The position numbers and the translations under genes are program-made. Shown piece after piece: positions 52,337 through 60,384 of a DNA stretch of 64,000 bases. Numbering within the stretch: the stretch's first letter is position 1; the number at the start of each line of letters is the position of its first letter. The DNA is taken from positions 992,001 through 1,056,000 of the forward strand of contig CP019454.1 of NCBI GenBank assembly GCA_002951815.1. Reading direction: 5' to 3'. A model generated the notes under the pieces. That model was not told the DNA's origin. It worked only from the letters and a program-made list of their open reading frames with translations, and ran no database searches. This stretch comes from Sulfobacillus thermotolerans (lineage in GTDB: Bacteria > Bacillota > Sulfobacillia > Sulfobacillales > Sulfobacillaceae).

Positions 52337-52801
52337 ATAATTGAAGTAGACGAGGTACATAGCGCGAGACAGTGGCAATTATTTCGCGAACTGGTTGAAG
52401 AGTATGGCAATACTCGAGGCTTTTCTCTAGAATTTCAAAACTTTTCAGCAGAACTCGAAAAACTGGCGGATATTTATGCACGTCCTTCCGGCTCGGCTTT
52501 GCTTGCTTTCCACAAGGAACACGCATGTGGGTGCGTTGCCCTAAAACGGTTGGAACAAGGCATTTGTGAAATGAAGCGCCTATATGTCCGTCCTTCTTGT
52601 CGCGGTTACGGTCTAGGACGCCAGTTGGTCGAAAGAATTATGGAATTGGGGCAAACGCTTGGCTATGAGCGGATGCGTCTTGATACATTAGAATCGTTGA
52701 CGGCAGCGCTTCATCTCTACCGGACGTTAGGCTTCTATGAGATTCCACGCTATAATGATAATCCGCGTCCTGATGTCCGCTACTTGGAATGCCGGTTATA
52801 G
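52337..52801 (+). pseudogene. GNAT-family N-acetyltransferase lacking a start (5'-truncated)
   Basis: The frame is open from 52337 (after an in-frame TAA at 52334) and reads IIEVDEVHSARQWQLFREL at its beginning. It continues into a full GNAT core with acetyl-CoA motif A (MKRLYVRPSCRGYGLGRQLV) and motif B (LHLYRTLGFYEIP), 154 codons in all. No ATG, GTG or TTG occurs before the TTG at 52499, which would remove the first third of the fold. The first residues of the gene are therefore missing, next to the right end of the IS607 element. Use of ATT or ATA as start is a less likely option. Confidence 0.7.
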
Positions 52802-52940
52802 GAAGAGCTTTGCAGAGGAGCTAACTATTGACGGAAGCCATGGGGATATGTTCTTCTGAAAGGGTGAGGCAGCGAGGCTTTTCTTTGCTCGTATCTAGAA
52901 GGCGCTCAATACATAGTGTCAAGCATAGGGGGGAATGAAC

Positions 52941-53549
52941 ATGCCGCTAATACCCATGGTGGTCGAACAGACCAACCGGGGAGAACGCTCTTATGACATC
53001 TATTCACGGTTGCTTAAAGAGCGCATTATCTTTTTAGCCGGGGTCGTCGATGACGATATGGCAAACCTCGTGGTGGCTCAACTCTTATTCTTGGAGAGTG
53101 ACGATCCCGATAAGGATATTCACCTTTATATTAATTCGCCTGGCGGTTCCACCACGGCTGGGATGGGCATATACGATACGATGCAATATATTAAGCCTGA
53201 TGTCTCTACCCTTTGTGTGGGCATGGCCGCTAGTATGGGAGCGGTGCTGTTAGCGGGAGGCGCGGCTGGGAAACGTTATGCGTTGCCGCATGCCGAGATT
53301 ATGGTACATGAGCCGTCGGTTCAACGCATGGGGGGAAAAGTGACAGACGTTGAAATTTCCATGCGAGAATTGCTGAAGACCCGTGAACAATTGTCGGCCG
53401 TGTTGGCGAAGCACACCGGCCAACCGCTTGAGAAGATAATGCGGGAGTTGGAACGCGATTATTGGATGACTGCTGAGGAAGCCAAGGCCTACGGCATTAT
53501 TGATGGGGTCACTGTGCCGCGCGCCAAGAACTCGGATGCCAAGGAGTAA
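52941..53549 (+). CDS. clpP: ATP-dependent Clp protease proteolytic subunit
   Basis: 202 aa from the ATG at 52941 (7 nt after AGGGGGG); an ATG at 52935 is too close. Serine protease chamber subunit with the complete triad: Ser98 (MAASMGA), His123 (EIMVHEP) and Asp173 (ERDYWM). Works with ClpX or ClpC ATPases, neither of which is adjacent. A strong terminator follows directly, so it is monocistronic. Confidence 0.96.
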   Translation: MPLIPMVVEQTNRGERSYDIYSRLLKERIIFLAGVVDDDMANLVVAQLLFLESDDPDKDIHLYINSPGGSTTAGMGIYDTMQYIKPDVSTLCVGMAASMGAVLLAGGAAGKRYALPHAEIMVHEPSVQRMGGKVTDVEISMRELLKTREQLSAVLAKHTGQPLEKIMRELERDYWMTAEEAKAYGIIDGVTVPRAKNSDAKE

Positions 53550-53570
53550 GTCTAGTTTTAGGTTAGAAAA

Positions 53571-53610
53571 TCATAAAACAGCAGCCCTTAGAAAGGCTGC
53601 TGTTTTATGA
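53571..53610 (+). terminator. Intrinsic terminator of clpP
   Basis: A perfect 16-bp stem (TCATAAAACAGCAGCC and complement) with an 8-nt loop and a T4 run inside the second arm. Confidence 0.85.
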
Positions 53611-53641
53611 TTGTGCGAGAATATCCGGTGATGGCAGGCGG

Positions 53642-53647
53642 TATAAT
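53642..53647 (+). promoter_or_regulatory. -10 element of the CCA-adding enzyme gene
   Basis: TATAAT about 50 bp before the TTG start, right after the clpP terminator. No convincing -35. Confidence 0.4.
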
Positions 53648-53696
53648 GAACGTCTAGGTGTTTAAGAAGACCATGATTAGTGAGGAGGTGAGGAAA

Positions 53697-55058
53697 TTGC
53701 TCACTAAGATTCCTCAACCTATCCGTGTGATCTGGCAAACGTTGACCCAAGAAAGCCAGACATTTCTAGTGGGGGGAGCCGTACGGGATTTGTTATTGGG
53801 GGAGATTCCTCATGACTACGATTTTGCTTCGGCTCGCCCGCCCGCTGAGGTAATCCGTTGGGCCCATTTGCAGGGATGGCAGGCCATCTTGACAGGCGCG
53901 GCTTTTGGCACCGTGACACTGCGACATCCTGCTTATCCCAATTGGCCGGTAGAACTGACCACCTTCCGCCTTGATGGCGCGTATAAAGATAGTCGTCATC
54001 CAGACGACGTCCAATTTAGCAATAACATTGTAGACGATCTGTCTCGTCGCGATTTTACGATGAATGCCTTGGCGATGAGTATTGATGGCCAAGTGGTCGA
54101 CCCCTTTGAAGGGCAGGCGGACCTCAGAAATGGTGTGATTAAGACGGTGGGTGATGCCGCAGTCCGATTGCGTGAAGATCCTTTGAGAATCTGGCGCGCC
54201 GTAAGGTTTGTCGGGAAAGACCATGGAGGTCAGCCCTTTACATTGGCCCCAGAGACGCAAAATCAGATTCAGCAGAATGGTCTTTGGGTGTTGCGGATAA
54301 GCCCAGAGCGGCAGCGCGATGAATTGTGGAAGTTATTGGGCACCCCGCACTTTGATCATGCGCTGCGCACCGCTGATATGCTGGGGCTCTTAAGTTTGGT
54401 ATGGCCGGAATGGGCCGCAACCCGGGGATTTGCACAACATAATCGTCATCACGCGTATCCAGTCCATGTACATTTGCTTGCGACGGCGGCTCACGGCTCG
54501 TCTGAAGTATTACGACTTGCGGGTCTACTCCATGACATTGGCAAGCCTGAATGTCTTACCTTAGACGCATCGGGACAAGGACACTTTTATGGGCACGAAG
54601 TCATCGGGGCCGTCTACGCCGAAAGGATGTTGCGGCGTTTACATTTCGATGGCCACACCATTCAACAGGTTAGGAACTTAGTTGCTCATCATATGTATCC
54701 ATGGGAATCGGTGGGGGAGAAGGGGTTAAGGCGGGTGGCTAGGGAATGGGGCCAGGATCATGTCGAACAACTGTGGGAACTGCGGAAGATGGACGTGGTT
54801 GGCAGTGGTACGGCCGAGAATTGGATGGGGGAGTCTATTGTCCGGGAACGTTGGCAAAGCGCCATGGTCAAGGCGGGTGAGCATGGGTTAAAGCCTGCGG
54901 TGGGGGGGCGAGAGATTATGCTGTGGACTCATCTCCAACCTGGTCCCGAAGTAGGACAGTGGGTGCGTCAAATCCAAGACTGGATTGACGAAAATCCTTC
55001 GCGCAATACGCCTGAGCAAATTAAGCAATTTGTGGAAGCGCATCTGGGGTTATCCTAA
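53697..55058 (+). CDS. cca: CCA-adding enzyme / tRNA nucleotidyltransferase
   Basis: About 453 aa from the TTG at 53697, which follows GAGGAGGTGAGGAAA; a GTG at 53658 is in frame without a site. Class II nucleotidyltransferase head: VGGAVRDLLLGEIPHDYDFA (DxD metal site), RRDFTMNALAM, EDPLRIWRAVRF. A C-terminal HD domain (LLHDIGKPE; MYPWESVG) suggests phosphohydrolase activity as in Escherichia Cca. Poly(A) polymerase activity cannot be excluded by eye. Confidence 0.92.
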   Translation: MLTKIPQPIRVIWQTLTQESQTFLVGGAVRDLLLGEIPHDYDFASARPPAEVIRWAHLQGWQAILTGAAFGTVTLRHPAYPNWPVELTTFRLDGAYKDSRHPDDVQFSNNIVDDLSRRDFTMNALAMSIDGQVVDPFEGQADLRNGVIKTVGDAAVRLREDPLRIWRAVRFVGKDHGGQPFTLAPETQNQIQQNGLWVLRISPERQRDELWKLLGTPHFDHALRTADMLGLLSLVWPEWAATRGFAQHNRHHAYPVHVHLLATAAHGSSEVLRLAGLLHDIGKPECLTLDASGQGHFYGHEVIGAVYAERMLRRLHFDGHTIQQVRNLVAHHMYPWESVGEKGLRRVAREWGQDHVEQLWELRKMDVVGSGTAENWMGESIVRERWQSAMVKAGEHGLKPAVGGREIMLWTHLQPGPEVGQWVRQIQDWIDENPSRNTPEQIKQFVEAHLGLS

Positions 55059-55100
55059 GAAAGTCAAGAAGTCATTAAGCATGACAAGGAGGAGATTCAT

Positions 55101-55844
55101 GTGAAAGGAAAAGTAGCATTGGTCACGGGAGCAAGTCGCGGTATTGGGCGGGCGACGGCCCTCTTGCTTGCAGAGCGGGGAGCTGAAGTAATTGTGAACT
55201 TCGTGAATAATGCTAACGCCGCAGAAGACACGGTCCGTGCCATTCACGAACACGGAGGCCGTGCGGTGGCGTGGCCTGCGGATGTGCGCCAGGTTGATGA
55301 CGTTGAACGCATGGTACGACATATTGATGAGCAATGGGGACGCCTCGATATTCTTGTGAGTAATGCGGCCATGCCTTTTACGATGAAATCATTGGATGAT
55401 ATGACATGGCAGGAATTTCAGCAAAAGCTTAATGATGAATTACAAGCAGCCTTTCTCATGACCAAAGCCGTCATCCCGCTCATGGCGCGCCATCATGCAG
55501 GCCGTATTGTTTATGTTGGGAGCGGCCTATCCAAACACACGGCGCCCCGAATGGCAGCCCATGGGACGGCCAAAGCAGCATTGACGCAATTTGCGCGTTA
55601 CGTCGCTACGGAATATGGTCCTTTAGGGATTACAGCGAATGTTGTCTCGCCTGGATTAGTTCGCACCGAAGCCACAGCCTTTCAATCGCCAACCTTCTTG
55701 GAGCATGTTGCCCAAACTACGCCATTAGGGCGCGTTGCGGAACCTATCGATGTCGCCCGCGTTATAGCGATGTATGTATCCGACGATAGCGGATTTGTGA
55801 CCGGCACTTATATTCCGGTTAATGGTGGAGCAGCCATGGAGTGA
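55101..55844 (+). CDS. SDR-family oxidoreductase with His in place of the catalytic Tyr
   Basis: 247 aa from a GTG after AAGGAGGAG. Classical short-chain dehydrogenase with the cofactor motif TGASRGIG (residues 9-16) and SNAA at 87-90. The Ser of the active site is Ser141 and the Lys is Lys158, at the normal spacing, but the residue at the Tyr position is His154 (AAHGTAK instead of YxxxK). The rest (NVVSPGLVRT, TPLGRVAEPIDVA, VNGG) is typical of FabG-like enzymes. Activity may be altered or lost. It lies 42 bp after cca on the same strand. Confidence 0.88.
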   Translation: MKGKVALVTGASRGIGRATALLLAERGAEVIVNFVNNANAAEDTVRAIHEHGGRAVAWPADVRQVDDVERMVRHIDEQWGRLDILVSNAAMPFTMKSLDDMTWQEFQQKLNDELQAAFLMTKAVIPLMARHHAGRIVYVGSGLSKHTAPRMAAHGTAKAALTQFARYVATEYGPLGITANVVSPGLVRTEATAFQSPTFLEHVAQTTPLGRVAEPIDVARVIAMYVSDDSGFVTGTYIPVNGGAAME

Positions 55845-55889
55845 GCCCGTTCGCGAACGGTGTTATTGACTAACCCAAACATAGAAGGT

Positions 55890-55922
55890 GTGCGTCTGAA
55901 CATTAAGCGACGCACGCTTTTG
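55890..55922 (+). terminator. Intrinsic terminator after the SDR gene
   Basis: GTGCGTC and GACGCAC around a 12-nt loop, followed by GCTTTTGC. Weak but correctly placed. Confidence 0.6.
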
Positions 55923-56286
55923 CATTGATTGCTTAAGCTTTGGGGCAATTTTTTTCTGAAGACCTTGTTCACTCATTGTGCCCATATCGATAGTTCTGGA
56001 TGCATGTATTCCCGCGGACGCAAGTCGTTGCAATCTAAAATCAGATAGCCTACCTTATCCAAAGAGCTCGATTTATTTCCGTGAGATACCGAGAAAATAT
56101 GCTCAATACATGAGAAGAGTTCGGATCAGAGATTGCGAAACGAGGTCAAAAAAACAGCGGAATCTCTACCGCGCTTTTATACTATGAGTATAAACGACCG
56201 TAAACTATAAGTCTATTCTTTCCACGACATTTTCCTTATGATGTTCGCATCCGGCCGGAAAACCGTGAATGAGAGGAAATGAAAAC
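55923..56286 (+). other. Intergenic region with a 19-bp palindrome, no gene recognised
   Basis: No credible ORF with a ribosome site. At 56176-56194 the perfect palindrome TTTATACT-ATG-AGTATAAA lies about 90 bp before the MFS gene. Its TTATACT/AGTATAA half-sites match those of the operator at 9336-9357, though with a different spacing (3 against 8 bp). Confidence 0.4.
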
Positions 56287-57499
56287 GTGTGGACATTGGC
56301 TAAAGGGCCATTATCCCGGGATCCTTTTCGTTGGTTCTTTATGGGCCGGATGCTTTCTCTGTTTGGTAGTGCGATGACGCCTATTGCCTTGGCGTTTGCG
56401 GTGTTGCAGTCCCGCCAAGGCCCACAGCTGCTGGGATATATCTTAGCCGCGCAGTTGCTTCCCCATACTCTTTTCTTACTTGTGGGTGGCAGTGTTGCCG
56501 ATCGGTACCGGCGTGATCGTTTAATCATGCTAGGTAATATGGGAGCCGGCTTGTCCCAAGCCGCCATTGCCGCGGTGGTATTGACCGATTCCGATCCCGC
56601 GTGGATTATCCTTTTGGCTATTGTAAATGGGGTGCTTGAGGCATTTACAGGCCCGGCTATGCGCGGCATTGTCCCGGAGTTAGTCGACGTTCCAGAGATC
56701 AAAAATGCCAATGCCCTTCTTAATGCGGTGCGTGGCGTGGCCCGCATGGTAGGGCCAATAGCGGGAGGGATGTTTGTGTCAACCATCGGGGGAGGCTGGG
56801 CTATTGTCATAGATGCGAGTAGTTTTTTTTTTGAGTGCGGTGTTTATGTCGCGTGTGCATCTGCCGTCTCACGTTGTCAGCCATCATGATCCTCTCGCAA
56901 TCGTGGTTCGGCAGGGCTGGGATACATTCCGTCACAGTGAGTGGATATGGCCCCTGACCGGGGCATGGTCCATCATGAATGCGTTGCAGATGGGAGCTTG
57001 GCAAGTCTTAGGGCCCCTTTACGCTAAAGATACCTTTGGCGCTACCGGCTGGGGTGTTGCATTGAGCATGCGAGCTCTCGGAGTGTTTTTGGGGAGTCTT
57101 TTCATGTGGCGCCTTAGAATTTCTTATCCATTGCGGACGGCTATGATGGCGGCAGCCATCATGGGGCTTCCCATGATTGTGCTTGGACAAGGACTTTCGC
57201 TGTCCTATTTGCTGGGATCTGTTTTGATGGCTGGCTTTGGGGCGTCGGTGTCGGACGTCTTATGGAATACGACACTGCAGCAAAGGATGCCATCTGAAGT
57301 CTTGTCGCGGATTATGGCTTTTGACGATTTAGGGGCATATATGTTGATTCCGGTGGGAGAAATTGTCGCGATTCCTTGTGCAAACCGTTGGGGCCTTCAC
57401 CCCGTGGAAATGGTGGCCGGGGTGGCCTTTATGATGACCGCATTGACGCCGTTATGTTTGCGGCAAATCCGCCGCATGACGGTATCTGCTGAGAGCTGA
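56287..57499 (+). pseudogene. MFS transporter interrupted by a +1 frameshift at a T10 tract
   Basis: Two overlapping frames make one MFS protein of about 400 aa. The first starts at GTG 56287 (AGAGGA upstream), covers roughly TM1-6 (RMLSLFGSAMTPIALAFAVL; DRYRRDRLIMLGNMGAG), reaches IDASSFFF and then goes out of frame and stops at 56889. The second frame resumes LSAVFMSRVHLPSH and runs to 57499 (TM7-12). The switch falls in ten T residues (56823-56832); nine would give one open frame. It resembles macrolide-efflux-type MFS (MefA-like) proteins. A disabled gene, slippage or a sequencing error are all possible. Confidence 0.8.
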
Positions 57500-57541
57500 T
57501 ATATTCCGCGAACGCGAGAGACAGAGAATCCTTGGAGTAAA

Positions 57542-57571
57542 AGGGACATAGGGCATCTGCCCTATGTCCCT
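57542..57571 (-). terminator. Intrinsic terminator of the S9 peptidase gene
   Basis: AGGGACATAGGG and CCCTATGTCCCT, a perfect 12-bp stem with a 6-nt loop, followed by TTTTA on the minus strand. Confidence 0.85.
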
Positions 57572-57577
57572 AAAATT

Positions 57578-59383
57578 TTACGCATTGTGCATAAGGTGTT
57601 TTTCTAGAAAAGACGCGATGCGCGGATACAGCGTGAGGCGGTTTTTCAATTTGACGACACCGTGACCTTCGTCTTCAAACAGCATGTATTCAACGGGAAG
57701 GTTTTTGGCCCGCAAGTGCTTTACGATCTGTTCGGCTTCGCTGACCGGGACGCGGGGATCGTTTTGGCCATGCACGACCATCAGCGGGGCTTGAATGTTG
57801 TTTACATGGTAAACAGGAGAAATCGTTCGAAAAAACGCGCGGTCATGGTCTAATGAACCGTACTCCGCTTCGCGAAGTTTACGCCGGTATGGACTGGTGT
57901 TTTCCAAAAATGTTTCTAAATTGGCGATGCCGACAATATCGACTCCGGCCGCAAAAAGATCAGGGTAGGTGGTTAATCCGGCTAAGACCATAAAGCCGCC
58001 ATAAGATCCGCCCATGAGCGCTATGCGGTGGCCGTTGATTCCTGGTTGATCGCGCAGCCATGTGACCAAGGCCGCAAGATCCTTGACCGAGTCCATACGC
58101 TTTTCCACATCATCCAAATGGACATACGTTTTGCCATACCCTGCGCTGCCTCGCACGTTTGGTGCGGCAATCGCAAAACCGCGGCTAAGTAAATACTGAT
58201 AAACGGGATTAAATCCCGGCCGCTCTTGCGATTCCGGGCCACCGTGCACAGAAATAACTACGGGGACGCGTTCGCTATGAGGCTGTTGGGGACGATATAG
58301 CCATACGGGGACCATAAGACCATCGAAGGAAGGAAATGCGTGAAGGGTCGGTTCCACAAATTGATGAAAATCTAGGCCAGATCGAGATGCCCAGGTGATC
58401 GGGGTTGTTTCCCAAGGATTCAAGTGGAGGCGATAAACATTGGGGTTATGGGTGGCATCGTGATAAGTTAAGGCTAAGTCCGATCCATTTGGATGCCAGT
58501 CGATTTGGGCAATCACGCCCTTTGATAACGACTGAATGGGCTCAGTCATTCCGTTTGCAGACACATAGAGCTGCGAATAGCCTTGGCGATTGAGAACATA
58601 TGCATAGTGTCCAGACGGACGGTGCACTGCAAGATACTCGACATCGTATGGGTCTTGAGTTAGCCATTCCAGACGGCGAGTTTGTCGACGCCATAATGCG
58701 AGGTGGGTAAACTCAGCATTTTCATCGCTTGCCATCAGCACATCCTCTTGGGGGCCCCAGTACTGCGCAAAATTGTATTGGGCATTTCCCTGATGCGGCG
58801 TCAAATGCGTCATTTCACCCGTGTCGATTATCAGTTCGTACAATTCATGGTTGAGGTTCGATAAATGCGATACGGCTAAAAGGCGCCGATTATCGCTGGA
58901 AAAATCTAAGACGCGCCACCATCCTTGGTTTTTCTTAATCAACTGACTCTGGTCAAAGGTGTCTCCAGTTTTTAAGAGGTAAATATCATAGTCTTGACCA
59001 TTACGGGCATTGCTTGTGATGGCTAGCCATTGGCCATCTAAGCTGATGGCTCCGAGATTGTACATCGCAGCCGGGTTATTGGTTAAGGCGAGTATGTCGG
59101 TCCCATCTTCATTAGTGAGGTAGAGCTGGGAATTTTCGTTACCGCCTTGGTCCATGGCAAACAACAATTGGGCTCGCTCGGGAAGGGGCCACACGTCCAT
59201 GACACGATTGTCAAAATCTGTGACTAAGTGAGGCCATCCACCTGATTCATTCATCACGTAAACTTGAGCCGTGCCCGTGAGGTTCATCAAAAACACGACG
59301 TGATGGCCACTGCCCGTAAAGCGAGCACCAAAAGCTTGCCGAATTCGCAGAAACTGCTCAATGGTGGGGTTATTTGTTGGCAA
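57578..59383 (-). CDS. S9-family prolyl oligopeptidase-like serine peptidase
   Basis: 601 aa from a TTG with CGAAGGAGG upstream. The N-terminal half (residues 1-330) has beta-propeller repeats of the WD40-like/TolB type (DGTDILALTNNPAAM; GAISLDGQWLAITSN). The C-terminal alpha/beta hydrolase carries the triad Ser460 (GGSYGGF), Asp542 (HGQNDPRVP) and His574 (DEGHG). No signal peptide, so it is a cytoplasmic oligopeptidase or acylaminoacyl-peptidase. Monocistronic, with its own terminator. Confidence 0.93.
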   Translation of the reverse strand: MPTNNPTIEQFLRIRQAFGARFTGSGHHVVFLMNLTGTAQVYVMNESGGWPHLVTDFDNRVMDVWPLPERAQLLFAMDQGGNENSQLYLTNEDGTDILALTNNPAAMYNLGAISLDGQWLAITSNARNGQDYDIYLLKTGDTFDQSQLIKKNQGWWRVLDFSSDNRRLLAVSHLSNLNHELYELIIDTGEMTHLTPHQGNAQYNFAQYWGPQEDVLMASDENAEFTHLALWRRQTRRLEWLTQDPYDVEYLAVHRPSGHYAYVLNRQGYSQLYVSANGMTEPIQSLSKGVIAQIDWHPNGSDLALTYHDATHNPNVYRLHLNPWETTPITWASRSGLDFHQFVEPTLHAFPSFDGLMVPVWLYRPQQPHSERVPVVISVHGGPESQERPGFNPVYQYLLSRGFAIAAPNVRGSAGYGKTYVHLDDVEKRMDSVKDLAALVTWLRDQPGINGHRIALMGGSYGGFMVLAGLTTYPDLFAAGVDIVGIANLETFLENTSPYRRKLREAEYGSLDHDRAFFRTISPVYHVNNIQAPLMVVHGQNDPRVPVSEAEQIVKHLRAKNLPVEYMLFEDEGHGVVKLKNRLTLYPRIASFLEKHLMHNA

Positions 59384-59552
59384 GATATTCCTCCTTCGTG
59401 GGATAGACTATTCTTAGTGTTTCCGATCAAACACGGGTGTGTCAATTTATGTATTAAGAATGGTGAGGTACTACAAGAATGCCATGGGAAGGTGAGTAGA
59501 GAATTTAAGAATGACCGAGAGACTTACTCATGAATTGAAGGAATGAAAAAAT

Positions 59553-59583
59553 AAAAAAAGCTCGAATTCGAATAAATTCAGCT
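59553..59583 (-). terminator. Terminator of the tRNA-Leu pair
   Basis: On the minus strand AGCTGAATT and AATTCGAGCT arms form a hairpin followed by seven T residues, 18 bp after the CCA end of tRNA-Leu(GAG). Confidence 0.7.
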
Positions 59584-59600
59584 TTGCCTGTGTCATTTTA

Positions 59601-59685
59601 TGGTGCCGGGAGGGGGACTCGAACCCCCACGGATCGCTCCATACGCCCCTCAAACGTACGCGTCTGCCAGTTCCGCCATCCCGAC
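59601..59685 (-). tRNA. tRNA-Leu (anticodon GAG)
   Basis: 85 nt with encoded CCA. Acceptor GTCGGGA pairs with TCCCGGC (one T-G pair). Typical leucine D-arm (GCGGAACTGGCAGACGC), anticodon loop TTGAGGG, a long variable arm and the T-arm GGGGGTTCGAGTCCCCC. Confidence 0.93.
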
Positions 59686-59762
59686 AAAAATTAAATTAAC
59701 ATGAAAAGGAGTACGTTATCGCAAACCTCTTCACACTATTTTCGGCTTGTTTAAACAAACAA

Positions 59763-59849
59763 TGGTGCCGAAGGTGGGACTTGAACCCACACGAGCTTTC
59801 GCTCACGGCGCCCTGAACACCGCGTGTCTGCCAATTCCACCACTTCGAC
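59763..59849 (-). tRNA. tRNA-Leu (anticodon CAG)
   Basis: 87 nt with encoded CCA. Acceptor GTCGAAG pairs with CTTCGGC. D-arm GGTGGAATTGGCAGACACG, anticodon loop TTCAGGG, a long variable arm with a GAGCGAAAGCTC stem-loop, and T-arm GTGGGTTCAAGTCCCAC. 77 bp upstream of tRNA-Leu(GAG) on the same strand, so probably co-transcribed. Confidence 0.94.
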
Positions 59850-59965
59850 ACTCTCTAAAGCCTTTGAGGTGCAGAAATGAGTGTATCATGTTTGACCCAC
59901 TTGCGCAAGATGAGAGGGAGCCGCATTAAAAATACCAAATCTGGTAGCAAAGTTGAGGGTGGCAC

Positions 59966-60373
59966 ATGACTAAGAAGCTCAGGATGCAGATTGGGACGTT
60001 TGTCATACTGGGAGCATTAGCGTATTTGGGCTTTCAGGGGGCACACAATTTTTCTAATTACTTTGTTACGGTGAGCCAATATCGGCACCAACTGAGACGG
60101 TTGGCTGGTATGGACGTACGGGTGCAAGGCACGCTGTCTGCTCAAAGCGTCCATTACAATGCGGCGACGAGTACCTTACGGTTTTCTCTGGTATCAAATG
60201 GAGAAAGTCTACCCATTCTATATCACGGTGCAATGCCTAATGAACACTTCAAAAACGCTAGTGCAATTGTCAAGGGAGAAATGGATTCTCATGGGGTTTT
60301 TGTGGCGCAGAAACTAGAAATTCAGTGCCCCGACCATTACGCGCCTGCGCCTAATGCCACAACCGAACAGTGA
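59966..60373 (+). CDS. ccmE: Cytochrome c maturation heme chaperone CcmE, CxxxY type
   Basis: 135 aa. One N-terminal membrane anchor (residues 9-26), then the OB-fold heme-carrier domain on the outer face (VRVQGTLSAQSVHY; ILYHGAMPNEHFKNASAIVKG). Most CcmE proteins bind heme through the His of HxxxY. Here the site reads CPDHY, so Cys takes the place of His. CxxxY CcmE proteins are known from archaea and sulfate reducers and belong to the reduced System I without CcmH. It leads the ccm gene set, 11 bp ahead of ccmF. Confidence 0.88.
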   Translation: MTKKLRMQIGTFVILGALAYLGFQGAHNFSNYFVTVSQYRHQLRRLAGMDVRVQGTLSAQSVHYNAATSTLRFSLVSNGESLPILYHGAMPNEHFKNASAIVKGEMDSHGVFVAQKLEIQCPDHYAPAPNATTEQ

Positions 60374-60384
60374 GGTGAAAAGCT

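Noticed and set aside
56813-57499. Second half of the frameshifted MFS as an independent gene
   Set aside because: Its ATG lies inside the sixth-helix region with no ribosome site, and the product would begin in the middle of the fold.
59747-59929. 60-codon plus-strand ORF
   Set aside because: It is the antisense of tRNA-Leu(CAG), a common false protein prediction.
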